A DNA stretch of 27,500 bases, taken from positions 1-27,500 of the forward strand of contig JBBHKE010000316.1 in the NCBI GenBank assembly GCA_037447655.1. Reading direction: 5' to 3'. Source of the DNA: Zygnema cylindricum. Taxonomy: Eukaryota; Streptophyta; Zygnematophyceae; Zygnematales; Zygnemataceae. The stretch's first letter is position 1; each line of letters opens with the position of its first letter. The position numbers and the translations under genes are program-made. Under the pieces are notes generated by a model. That model was not told where the DNA came from, ran no database searches, and saw only the letters and a program-made list of their open reading frames with translations. Shown here piece by piece: positions 19,164 to 27,500 of the stretch.

Positions 19164-19370
19164 GGAAAATAGCAAAAGCTATTAAACACCTATTAACAGC
19201 CAACTTTCAGCTTACTTAAAATATGACTCAAAAGGCCAATATGCCTCAAATTTCTCACAGTGATATACAACAAAGTAAACTGACAATTCCCAAATTTGCA
19301 GCCCAAATGACCAAGAAAACCATAAGATATGACTCCTAGATGTTTCCAAAAAACTGCCCTTAAAATAACA
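19111..19370 (-). repeat. Candidate LTR (3' part certain, start uncertain) of copia-2
   Basis: The minus strand ends in GTAGAACAACA at 19111 and could start TGTTATTTTAAGG at 19370, the same first nine bases as the plus-strand candidate LTR at 20572. Its internal block TTTTGGAAACAT...CATATCTT matches TTTTGGGGAAACATTGAG...CATATCTT at 21343-21375. The real LTR may extend further right. Confidence 0.5.
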
Positions 19371-19485
19371 TAATCCCAAAACTGGATTATACAAAATTGT
19401 CTAAGTCCTAAACTATATAATGCCCTTAAAATAACATAATCCAAAAACTGGATTATACAAAATTGTCTAAGTCCTAAACTATATA
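19355..19485. repeat. 66-bp tandem duplication
   Basis: TGCCCTTAAAATAACATAAT starts at 19355 and again at 19421. The two copies differ at only a couple of bases. Confidence 0.9.
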
Positions 19486-20360
19486 CTCACGGTGAGTATC
19501 TACTGGTCACACTAATACAGTTGACTGTACAACAGTACTATCCTGATTAACGACAAAGTATCGAACCTGTACTTGACTGTAACGTGAGTACCTCCAAAAC
19601 CCTAATTACTACATGCTGCTAAATGAACATTGTAACACTATTAATTAATTCACTAAACAATTACTTATTGTTTTCCAAATATTTACAGATATTGTCCGTA
19701 CAATTAATGTTGACGATGCTTAGTCATCACCAGCCGCAAAAGTCCAGATGAATGTTGATTCGAACGTCCTGAGTGCGTATGGCGCACTCAGTCATTGTGG
19801 TCCCTACTTTAACCGCGTCCGTCGAATCTATCTCGTATCAACGATATTCCTTTGATTTCGTACGGTACGCTCCTAGATGTCCGGCTCCGTCTTCGCCCGT
19901 CAGCTTCACTGAAACCTCCCGTATGATTTTTGACACGTGTATGTAACTCCGGAATACTTGCATTAACTTCTCTTGCCGATACGTGTATCTGAGTGTTTTG
20001 TCACTTGTGGTCCCAAGTGAATCGCGTTCGTTGGCACGAATTCATTGAATGATCATAGCGTCGAACCGTACTATATATTTCTGTAATTACCAATTCAGAT
20101 TTTGTTTGTCTGATCCAGTGAATCCAATCGTCTCCTACGTGACGCGTGTAACTGACTGTCGGCGCCACTCCGTAAAATCTGCATAGGTCTCTCATACCAA
20201 CGTGCGTCCATTTAAAAGTACAATACACTCTATTGTTATTTTGCTACTGTAATACTAATTAAGGTAAGTACTACAACAAACTACTTAGAAAATATTCTAA
20301 GTTATTTAAGTCTCTTTTCATAGCCCTACCTACTGAAATAAAGATTTCCAATTACAACAT

Positions 20361-20530
20361 AGGTGACTAGCTAAATTGCGGCGTTGCTATTCTGCCATGC
20401 TGCGCTACATCTGGGATTCAGTGAGACTAGGTAACTAGTTGACTTGATGCGTTGCTATGCTACATCTGTACGCTACATCTGGGATTCAGTGAGACTAGGT
20501 AACTAGTTGACTTGATGCGTTGCTATGCTG
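20361..20530. repeat. 68-bp tandem repeat, two good copies and one degenerate
   Basis: GCTACATCTGGGATTCAGTG begins at 20404 and 20472. An older partial copy with ACTAG..GCGTTGCTAT precedes them at about 20365. Situated just upstream of the candidate polypurine tract at 20562. Confidence 0.85.
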
Positions 20531-20561
20531 CTATACTGCGCTGATACACTGAGTCTAAAGC

Positions 20562-20571
20562 TTTAGGGGAG
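20562..20571 (+). promoter_or_regulatory. Candidate polypurine tract before an LTR
   Basis: TTTAGGGGAG directly before TGTTATTTTTGG, as at the 3' end of copia elements. Confidence 0.45.
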
Positions 20572-21605
20572 TGTTATTTTTGGAAGCTTTATGTCTCAGT
20601 AAATTAGTGTGACTGCAGAAATATAACGAATAGGGACACGCGTCGTCACTTAACAATAGAAGAACTATTGTTGGAATGGCACCGACATCTACATACGCGG
20701 AACATCGCAGCTGCGACGCATATGGGACAAAGTTGCTGCAGCGCAGGTGGGACAAAGCAACTGCGATACAGACGAGACAAAGCAGAGACAAAGCAGTTGC
20801 GATTATTTGAGATATGATTCGGTACGTGACGACACAGCTTCGACGAAGCAAGACAAAGCAGAGACAAAGCAATTGCGGTCATTTGAGATATGATTCGGTA
20901 CGTGACGACACAGCTTCGACGAAGCTACGGTGACGTTGAATATGATCCGAACGGGACATCGCAGTTGCGGTTGATATGAATCAAGTCAATGGACGAGATT
21001 CATAATAGGATCACAAGTGATTTACTGGCAGGTGTTTTCTCAACATCTGAATGGACGTATCTGGAAAATTATAACTAAATTGGCGGCAATTAATTGGACA
21101 ATCACTTAGTGGTGATCTTTTAGTTATATTGATTGTACAGTGATAGATAAACTTTAGCGTGATTAGGAGTATGTAGATCTTAGTGGCAGTTTGGTTCATG
21201 GAGGTATCTCTAAGGAACGCTTGTATTAGAGGTACAACACTATGAAATAGGACAATTAGGAGTAGAAACTCACTACGACTATAAGACTTAGGACGTAGAA
21301 CATTTTATGTATCCATACTTCCAGACTGTGTAATTTGCAGATTCGTTTTGGGGAAACATTGAGTTGCATATCTTGGTGTATGTTGGATCAATTGGACAGA
21401 AGCTTAAGGAGTTGTCAGTTGTCAGTCTTTGTGATATTCTATATTGTGGTATAGCTTGAAGCGGTTTTGGACCATTGTGTCAAATTTAGTGAGCTGTAGA
21501 AAAACAGCTGTTTGGTAGGATTCTTGATAGCTTTTGAGTGTGCATCATGTCAACTTCTACTACTACTGCTGCTCCTCCACCAGCGCCAGTGGTTGTAGAA
21601 CAACA
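20572..21605 (+). repeat. Candidate LTR of copia-2 (about 1.03 kb), plus strand
   Basis: Begins TGTT and ends AACA (GTAGAACAACA at 21595-21605), perfect inverted termini. A polypurine-like tract precedes it. Its last 60 bases encode MSTSTTTAAPPPAPVVVEQQ from ATG 21547, matching the start of the minus-strand gag at 19163. After AACA no primer site follows (AGTGCGC), so this would be a 3' LTR or a truncated copy. The first kilobase border rests on the termini alone. Confidence 0.5.
20784..20935. repeat. 76-bp tandem duplication
   Basis: AGAGACAAAGCARTTGCGRT followed by ATGATTCGGTACGTGACGAC is repeated at 20784 and 20860. It lies inside the candidate LTR and may be an expanded enhancer block. 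Confidence 0.9.
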
Positions 21606-21679
21606 AGTGCGCTGATAGCTGAAGTCATAACATGTTCGAGCCGTGGCCGGCTCACTTTTCCCTAGTATGGGACATACCG

Positions 21680-21779
21680 AATCCTGGATTTCACGGAATT
21701 CAACAAAAAGGTGTGATGTCACCTGGCAGAATCTCGGATTTCACGGAAATCATTAAAAAGGCGTGACGTCACCTGACAG
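21680..21779. repeat. 50-bp tandem duplication with CRE-like TGACGTCA
   Basis: Two copies (21680 and 21730) share GGATTTCACGGAA and a GTGAYGTCACCTG block. The second holds the palindrome TGACGTCA. The copies differ by roughly ten substitutions. Confidence 0.85.
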
Positions 21780-21784
21780 TACAG

Positions 21785-22010
21785 GAGAAAGAGAGCGGTG
21801 CCTCCCATCCCTACCGGAAATAGTGTGGATCGAGAGGAGTCCTCGGGGACCAGGAGGAGAGAGAGAGCGCGAACAGACCATAGAGGGGGGAGAGGGAGAG
21901 ACTCCTGGAATATAGCAGTCAGCGCCTGTGGAATGGGAGGGGAGAGGGAGGAGTGAGGAAGAGGGAGGGGGAGAGAGAGGGAGAGGGAGGGAGAAGGAGA
22001 GGGAAAGGTT
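21785..22010. repeat. GA-rich low-complexity tract
   Basis: GGGAGAGGGAGAG-type sequence, denser towards 21940-22010. No gene. Bases 22011-22410 are AT-rich with a lysine/asparagine-type frame only. Confidence 0.75.
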
Positions 22011-22410
22011 CAGAAATTTGTGGAATTTCAGTTTATATGGGTATGTAAATTAAATTTCAAATAAAATTGAGTTAATTACTGCTACATAAATTGATATTTT
22101 TTCAAATTTCTAATGAAGTAAAAACCTAAATTCAGATTTTTAGTTTGAAGTTGGGTTAAATATCGAGTTAAAAATTAATATTTTCTTCCTCGTAAAAAAA
22201 ATTAAAATGTAAAAGAGATAAATGAAAAGGAAAAGTATAGGCATATGAACAAACTTAAGAAAAACAATAGTAATAAGAAGAAATTAAGCAGTTTGCAAAC
22301 AAATAAAACAAACAACAAACAAAAAAAAACAAAAGTATAAACAAAGAAACAAATAAAATTAGCAAAGAAAAAGTGAAAAAAAAAACAATTCAATTAAAAA
22401 CTCCTCTTTC

Positions 22411-22651
22411 ATTAATACCGTTATAGTGTTAATGATTTTTTCATTGATTAAATTAACCGTTTCTCCGTAAAAAGTTATATTTGACACTTTCAATAGAAAA
22501 ATAAAACCTTTACCTTTCGATTGGCGATTTTTAAAGAAAAATTAAAATAAAATCTTTGTGTTTCGATAAAAAAGTGAAAAAAGAACGGAGAAAAATGATT
22601 TAAGTGGCGAAAAAAACATCATCGCTAATAATGATTAGCGGTATAGTTAAT
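22411..22651. mobile_element. Diverged relative of MITE A inside the ARM intron
   Basis: Left ATTAATACCGTTATAGTGTT and right (reverse complement) ATTAACTATACCGCTAATCA are imperfect inverted ends. Internal blocks AATGATTTTTTC, TTTCTCCGTA, TCGATTGGCGA and TTTAAGTGGCG correspond in order to AATGTTTTTTTC, TTTCTCCGTA, CCGATTGGCGG and TTTAAGTGGCG of MITE A. The shared order of blocks is good evidence of common descent despite divergence. Confidence 0.72.
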
Positions 22652-22722
22652 AAACGGACAAATATATTGATTTTTTTTTTATTTATTCATCCATTAGTTG
22701 ATAATTGATTTAAATCCCCTAC

Positions 22723-22882
22723 CTCTCCAGCCTTGGCCTCCACCAGATCCACTCTAATTCTGGTGTGAATCGCGAGACAGGCGATGGCGGAGACAGCTGC
22801 TTCCTGTACGGATTTGTCTGTAATGAGAGAGCCTGGACCAGACCCTGAGTCAATATTTTGGAGTTTTCCTCGTAATTCAGTT
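22723..22882 (-). CDS. ARM-repeat gene, upstream exon
   Basis: 160 bases between acceptor GTTTTACAG|AAC and donor GGAGAG|GTAGGG. They encode TELRGKLQNIDSG, then SVQEAAVSAIACLAIHTRIR and VDLVEAKAGE, a clear ARM helix pair. The exon begins with the last base of a codon, so at least one more exon lies upstream. I could not find it in 22883-27500, which is dominated by low-complexity DNA and another retroelement. Confidence 0.75.
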
Positions 22883-22904
22883 CTGTAAAACGCAAGGTTT
22901 TTAA

Positions 22905-22905
22905 A

Positions 22906-22943
<38 letters not shown>

Positions 22944-23025
22944 GTAAAGAAATAAATAATGGAAAGAAAAAATAGATGAGAGGAAAAGATGGATGGATGG
23001 ATGAAAAAAAAAAAAAAAAATTAAC
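22905..23025. repeat. Poly-A runs and GGAT repeats next to the ARM exon
   Basis: An A run of about 29 at 22909-22937, GATG repeats at 22988-23003 and another A run to 23020. On the gene strand the first is a poly-T tract about 25 bases before the acceptor. Bases 23026-23396 are AT-rich with no feature. Confidence 0.85.
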
Positions 23026-23396
23026 ACTTAATAAATGAATCAATGCATGAATAAATAAAATATATAAATTAATAATTAAATGAATGAAACGTAAATAGAT
23101 TAACAAATGAAAAATAAATATATGGATAAGTGAATAAATACATAAATGTAACTAAAATAGATCGAAGAAAATCACCATTAGGAACCAAAGACGAGAAAAC
23201 CAACAAAAAAAGAAAAAAACACATTCACTTCACTTTAACCACTTTTAAGTTTTTTTTCTTTTGCTGCACATACCTTTAACAAAAAATTTGCGAATACTTT
23301 TTTGTTTTCTTCTGTTATGTACCAAATAGAGGTCACAAATCGACCAATAAAGTTCTCCGACCGATAGCTCTCGGCCGTCGAGAAAGAATGCTCCGA

Positions 23397-23624
23397 TTTT
23401 GCTTCTAGAAAAAAAAAGATGAGAGTCAGAGAGAGAGAGAGAGGGAGGGAGGGAGGGAGAAGTTGATTTTAGGCGATATCGGACGATATTATTTACGGAT
23501 ATTAGAGCGCCAATATTGTGTACGGAAATCGGATCGCCGATATTGTACAGACGGCAAGATCGAATCGTACGGAATCGAGTGACGATTCCACGTCACACAC
23601 TTTTTGGCGGAAATTCTGACGCAT
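23397..23624. other. GA/GGGA microsatellite and CGATAT-rich stretch
   Basis: GAGA then GGGA repeats to about 23460, followed to 23580 by CGATAT/ATATTG/GTACGGA words that recall hAT subterminal motifs. No inverted ends were found. Confidence 0.45.
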
Positions 23625-23747
23625 ATTTAGGAGCAACCACCGACGACTGACATTACCTATTTCGACGTGTAGTCATTGGACCACAAATTTAGGAGCAACC
23701 ACCGACGACTGACATTACCTATTTCGACGTGTAGTCATTGGACCACA
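23625..23747. repeat. 62-bp tandem duplication
   Basis: ATTTAGGAGCAACCACCGAC starts at 23625 and 23687 with essentially identical copies. The second copy ends within the region where the copia-3 LTR must begin. Confidence 0.92.
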
Positions 23748-24166
23748 CAGTGCACACATTCAGCAACAAGATTGGAGTGCACATGTACAAATAACAAGCC
23801 TTCCACAAAAGAGATTATCTCTCTTAGAACAAGCTTTCATAGCAATTTAGTAGGCAATGATGTGCAACACTTTTATTCATTGAAAACATCATTGTACAGA
23901 GATCACTGATTTTAGACATTGAGATCTCAAGAGGAGAATCCAGCTTAATTAGATAGAGAGTGTCCAGAGTGACAATTGTAATTCCTACTTTTATAATCCT
24001 ATTCAAAGCTGATTAAACCTGCCTCAAATCTATTGTCTCTATCTATTTCTAATCCCATCTCTAAACCATTTGTGAGCCACATAAAGGCACTACATTCTAG
24101 TGTATGATTTAGGCTTATCTACCTCAGCCCTCGGCCACGGGCTAAGGTGAGCACCTAAATCTAATA
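23730..24166 (+). repeat. LTR of a third copia-type element ('copia-3'), start approximate
   Basis: The 3' border is set by CTAATA|GGTTATGGGCCC: copia-1 has CAATA|GGTTATGGGCC. The start is a guess at TGTAGTCATTGG, which would give about 437 bp, close to copia-1. The 3' LTR would lie beyond the window, so the length cannot be checked here. Confidence 0.5.
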
Positions 24167-24178
24167 GGTTATGGGCCC
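24167..24178 (+). promoter_or_regulatory. Half-tRNA(iMet) primer-binding site of copia-3
   Basis: GGTTATGGGCCC, one base longer in complementarity than in copia-1. It is about 220 bp upstream of the gag frame. Confidence 0.75.
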
Positions 24179-24211
24179 ACTCTAAGTGGTGCCCTGTGTG
24201 TCTTCAAGGTC

Positions 24212-25017
24212 CCTAGAGTAAAGGAGTCGAGGGCAAGCGAATCCGAGCAGTGAGTCCACAGCGACGTCACCATCGATACCTGCGATACCTGCAGAAGCTG
24301 CAGAGGCAGCAAACAGAAAACCTGATCAGAACGATTTCATCGGAAACCAGGCCTCTCAGACAAGACCAAACATTCTGTTAAGGGGAGATCATGAGGGACG
24401 ATGTCAACAATACGGCATGGTCAAAGAGGATGAAGGAGACAACATGGAAAGCTAAGGAAAGCTCACGAAGTGCGATGGATGACCACAACTCAGTCAGAAG
24501 CGCAGAGGAGCAGATCACACTTACATGGTTCAAGAAAACCGAGCTAACTAAGAATATCCTTGAAACATCCTATCAAGATGGAACACCCATCGAATCATAC
24601 ATCACTCACTACTTCAACCTACTGGACAAAGCAAAGTCAGCAGACATAGTCTTTTCAATGGCCATGCAGATTTGTTGGTTGATTCTCTCACTACCAAAGT
24701 ATTTCGCAGATGTCCTCACCTGGTTGGAGGAGCAGAACGCGGAACAATGGGAGTGGAACGAAGTGGTGGAGTTGCTGTTGGATATCGAATCCAACACATC
24801 AAACATGTCCAATTTTGACACACACTCTGATGGCTGCAAAAGCTCACCTGCAAGTGAGACAAAAAGAGAAGACAGGGTCTGTCAGTCACATCAGGTGACA
24901 ATGACAGGAAGGAGGAGACTCGCACCAAATACAAAGAGGAGTGTTACTTCATGCAGGTACAAAGCATCCTGCACCAAGGGAGGGAGACAGCCAAGGCGTA
25001 TAGCAAGGCAAATCTAA
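24212..25017 (+). pseudogene. copia-3 gag, frameshifted
   Basis: Retrotransposon capsid polyprotein. An N-terminal part in one frame contains EAAEAANRKPDQNDF and RPNILLRGD, the 'LRGDN..W' entry of copia gag. Around 24390-24400 similarity moves to the frame with NNTAWSKRMKETTWKAKES, then YQDGTPIESYITHYFNLLDK, a WLILSLPKYF segment and EWNEVVELLLDIE, the UBN2-type gag helices. No CCHC knuckle was found after it. The frame stops at TAA 25015. Confidence 0.65.
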
Positions 25018-25461
25018 AACTCTACAAGAAAATGGCAGAAAAGTCTTCACCGAACAGGAACTGATAGACAAAGATGCAAGGCATTTCAAAGAAAATTGAA
25101 ACGGTAAGCAATCAACCATCAGACATTGAGCAAGAAAACAGATTTCATGCTCAAATCTAACAAGCTGCAGGTATTTCAAAACACTGCAAGAGATCGAAAA
25201 AGTGGGAGGGACAAGGAAAGAAGAGAGAGTGGGAGACACTTACATGGGGATGGCCGAACGACCAACAACATGCAGATCCGCCGATTCCAAGTGTCACAAA
25301 CCAATCCGACCTCTCAAACTCCACCTCCACATTCAGATTTTGGCAAGGAATCAAGCCTCACAAGCGGAATTGAACTAAACAACCTGTCACAAGGAAAGTC
25401 AACCCGAAGTAAGAAAAAGTTCAATAAAGGAACAGAAAAATCCAAAATAGACATCATATAG

Positions 25462-26592
25462 ACTGACACAAGAGGTGAAAATGGAAGTCAGAGGTATATA
25501 GTTAGATTCCAAAAGGAAAGCATTACAAAGATCCCCACAAGAATTAGCCTGGATACTCACCAATCAGTTGGCACAGAAATCCGCGGAAGCGTGGGAAGCA
25601 TGCGGAAGCATGGGAAGAGTTACAGCCATGGGGTTACAAAAACAGATCATGCGACTGCGAGGGACTGCATCACTCACAACAGGAACGTTGATTTGCAAGA
25701 CGAAAACCGACAAGGAGGTCAAAAAACAGATCTAGCCACGAAGGTAATGCATGGTAGCAGATGGAGGGGCAAACAGGGAACAAGGGGAGAGTTGTGGCAA
25801 TCGCCACGTTATCAAAGCATGGCATCCACAGGTGTGACAGATGTAACAGGGACAGTAGATATATGTCCCGAAAGGACCACTGTCAAAAGTGGAAGCAGCA
25901 AGGAGAACGAAGTGAGCAAAGAAGTCGAATCCTCACCAAACATGGAAACGATAACAAAACGATCCATGGATCGAGCACCACCTTCACCAAACACAAGTTC
26001 GAAGTCCACATCACCAGTCACCATCATAAACCCCACAAGTGGAAAGGACCCCAGAATCGAAGAGGACGAAAATCTTGCAAAACCATGGAGAGAAGTGTTA
26101 GAATTTCCAAATATAGAAACTAACATACCATGGAGACAAGTGTTAGAGCACACAAAAATTAAAACTAACACAAAAGCATCCAGATTAGAGGCTAACACAC
26201 AGAGATGTAGATCTAAGAAAGCCAAAGGAAAAAGAAAATCTGAATTAAATTCAAATGCCGACTGCTCAAGGACTAACAAACATAGACAGTTGAGCAGGGC
26301 AAAGGAGGAGAGAGGAGGGAGCTTACCATCTAAAGACTCGAGCGAGGAGGAGCCGAGAAACAAACAGAATGCCGGAGCATTCAGATCCTCCGTCGAGACC
26401 TCCAGCAAGGAAGACATTGGAAGTCTTTATGTCAACGGAAAAGATGGAAAATCTGCAAACGGAAAAGGAGAAAAGGAAGAGTCAGAAATGGAGTCAGAAA
26501 TTGTCATGTTCAGAAAACGGAGTAGAGAAAACAGTTGCAGGAAGGCAGAAAAAATTTCTCAACACGATCCTCAACAAATCTTCAAAAGATAA
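25462..26592 (+). pseudogene. Unrecognised purine-rich reading frame downstream of copia-3 gag
   Basis: Open for 376 codons (first ATG 25600). The product is hydrophilic and rich in Lys, Arg, Ser and Glu, with basic runs such as SKKAKGKRK. It has a 15-residue internal duplication (PWREVLEFPNIETN / PWRQVLEHTKIKTN). I find no protease, integrase or RT motif and no CCHC. It follows copia-3 gag in the same frame as the latter's main part, separated only by TAA and TAG codons. It may be a decayed or non-canonical internal region of the element, or a composition artefact. Confidence 0.35.
26081..26172 (+). repeat. 45-bp in-frame tandem duplication
   Basis: CCATGGAGAGAAGTGTTAGA (26083) and CCATGGAGACAAGTGTTAGA (26128) start two copies with a 45-bp period, exactly 15 codons of the open frame. 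A third, more degenerate echo (AACAC...GATTAGAGGCTAACAC) follows to about 26205. Confidence 0.75.
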
Positions 26593-27500
26593 CACTAACC
26601 CCTCAAAACTCTCATAAGCATCTCTGCAGAAAAAGAATGCAGAAAAAGAATGCCAACAGAAAGCGGACGAATTCACCGGAACTCACCAGAGCGGAGTCGA
26701 GAATCCGGCGATAGTGGGAGTACACATCGAGTCGAACTCCCAAATCGAGTCCAATCCATCGAACATCGAGGCCAAATCTGCACAAGAAAGCAACATGTCA
26801 GAAATTCAGGCCAAGAGAATTCTAAGGACCTACAAGGAGGTATTGCTAACCCTAAACAGCAATACGATAGGTAATGGAAAGCTTAAAGAGGGAGAGAAAG
26901 GAGACTTACAAAAATTTGGGAGAAAGAGTAGCCTAGCCACATCTCGAACCTCAAGGATTCGGGCAACGGCCGAAGTTCAGCCTGTCATGCAGCCCATGGA
27001 TCAGAACCTGCAAAGAAAAATCACAGCGGAAGGCGTGAGTGGGTTAAGAGGAGTTCACAAAGAAAAACTAACACGTGTGTTTAAATTTAGGCGTGAATGG
27101 GTTAAAAGGAGCTCACAAAGAAAAACTAACACGTGTGTTTAAATTTGGACCCCACAGGAAACCTCAAATTGCAGGAGCAGCAGCAAACAGAGAATGCACG
27201 ATCTCATTTCAGCAAACAAAAGGAGAAATGGAGATCAGAAGCTTCAAAGTGGAACCTCATCAAGGAGCAAGAAAGTCGCTCTTACCTCAAGAATCCGGGA
27301 GACAAGGAGGGAGAAGCCTTTGGTCTCCGCCAGCGGAAGGCCACCACACAGGATGCGCAGCAGAAGGCATGGATGGGAGAAAGGAGAAGGAAATCCAAAA
27401 CCCTAAATCCTGTGGCAAACTTATTTTTGAAGGATTAAGAGAGGAAAAGGGGGCAGACAGCTCAGAAGAAGAAAAATACCTAAGTCAGGAAAATACTCTA
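26593..27500 (+). other. Purine-rich region, probably copia-3 interior, no recognisable domain
   Basis: Overlapping plus-strand frames (26650-26874, 26714-27142, 27133-27438) are all basic and of low complexity. None carries a motif that I know. Likely a continuation of the element, which runs out of the window. Confidence 0.35.
27031..27146. repeat. 58-bp tandem duplication
   Basis: AGGCGTGAGTGGGTTAAGAG (27031) and AGGCGTGAATGGGTTAAAAG (27089) start two nearly identical copies, each holding AACACGTGTGTTT. Confidence 0.9.

Larger units (their letters stand above)
18657..22722 (-). other. Large TE-filled intron of the ARM gene
   Basis: About 4.1 kb between two phase-0 ARM exons. It contains a truncated copia gag on the minus strand, a candidate LTR on the plus strand, several tandem duplications and a MITE, all listed separately. 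Between these (19490-20360 and 21010-21400) I see no gene. Confidence 0.5.

Noticed and set aside
25591-26592. LINE ORF1 or a host lysine-rich gene
   Set aside because: No RNA-binding domain, zinc knuckle, endonuclease or RT motif is visible, and it follows a copia gag. Left as unrecognised.
1-27500. tRNA, rRNA, snRNA genes and CRISPR arrays
   Set aside because: No cloverleaf, conserved rRNA core or regularly spaced direct-repeat array was found by reading both strands.

Overview
The window looks like nuclear DNA of a eukaryote with a repeat-rich, AT-rich genome: genes are split by introns, microsatellites are long, and mobile elements are nested in each other. A streptophyte (plant-lineage) source is my best guess, from the style of the ARM-repeat protein, the WDR25-like protein and the Ty1/copia pol. 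Nothing here fixes the species. I see no rRNA, tRNA, CRISPR or operon-like structure.

Layout. (1) 1-2450: an A/C-rich minisatellite holding a 276-bp hAT-type MITE, then a 788-bp hAT-like non-autonomous element with an 8-bp target duplication, itself nested in an older TIR element. (2) 2450-3516: mostly empty, with two minisatellites. (3) 3517-7467, minus strand: a complete four-exon WDR25-like WD40 gene (463 codons, all splice phases consistent). (4) 7643-9570, upstream of that gene: a cluster of at least four non-autonomous TIR elements sharing GTACACC-type ends. (5) 9754-11090: a diverged direct repeat whose (TA)n tract is split by a solo copia LTR. (6) 11786-22882, minus strand: an ARM-repeat gene of which three exons are visible. 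Its last exon is cut in two by a 5.4-kb Ty1/copia element (12196-17609) flanked by the 5-bp duplication AGTTT; joining the flanks restores the frame exactly. The largest intron (18657-22722) holds pieces of another copia family in head-to-head orientation and a second member of the TIR family. (7) 23625-27500: the 5' part of a third copia-type element, with LTR end, primer site and gag, followed by poorly recognisable purine-rich reading frames that run off the window.

How the parts relate. The two host genes are co-oriented on the minus strand. The resident copia element lies antisense to the ARM gene. All three copia lineages carry GGTTATGGGCC directly after an LTR end. That sequence is complementary to the anticodon arm of initiator tRNA-Met, the half-tRNA priming known from Drosophila copia. 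In two of them the gag start codon lies inside the LTR, so the reading frame passes through the primer-binding site.
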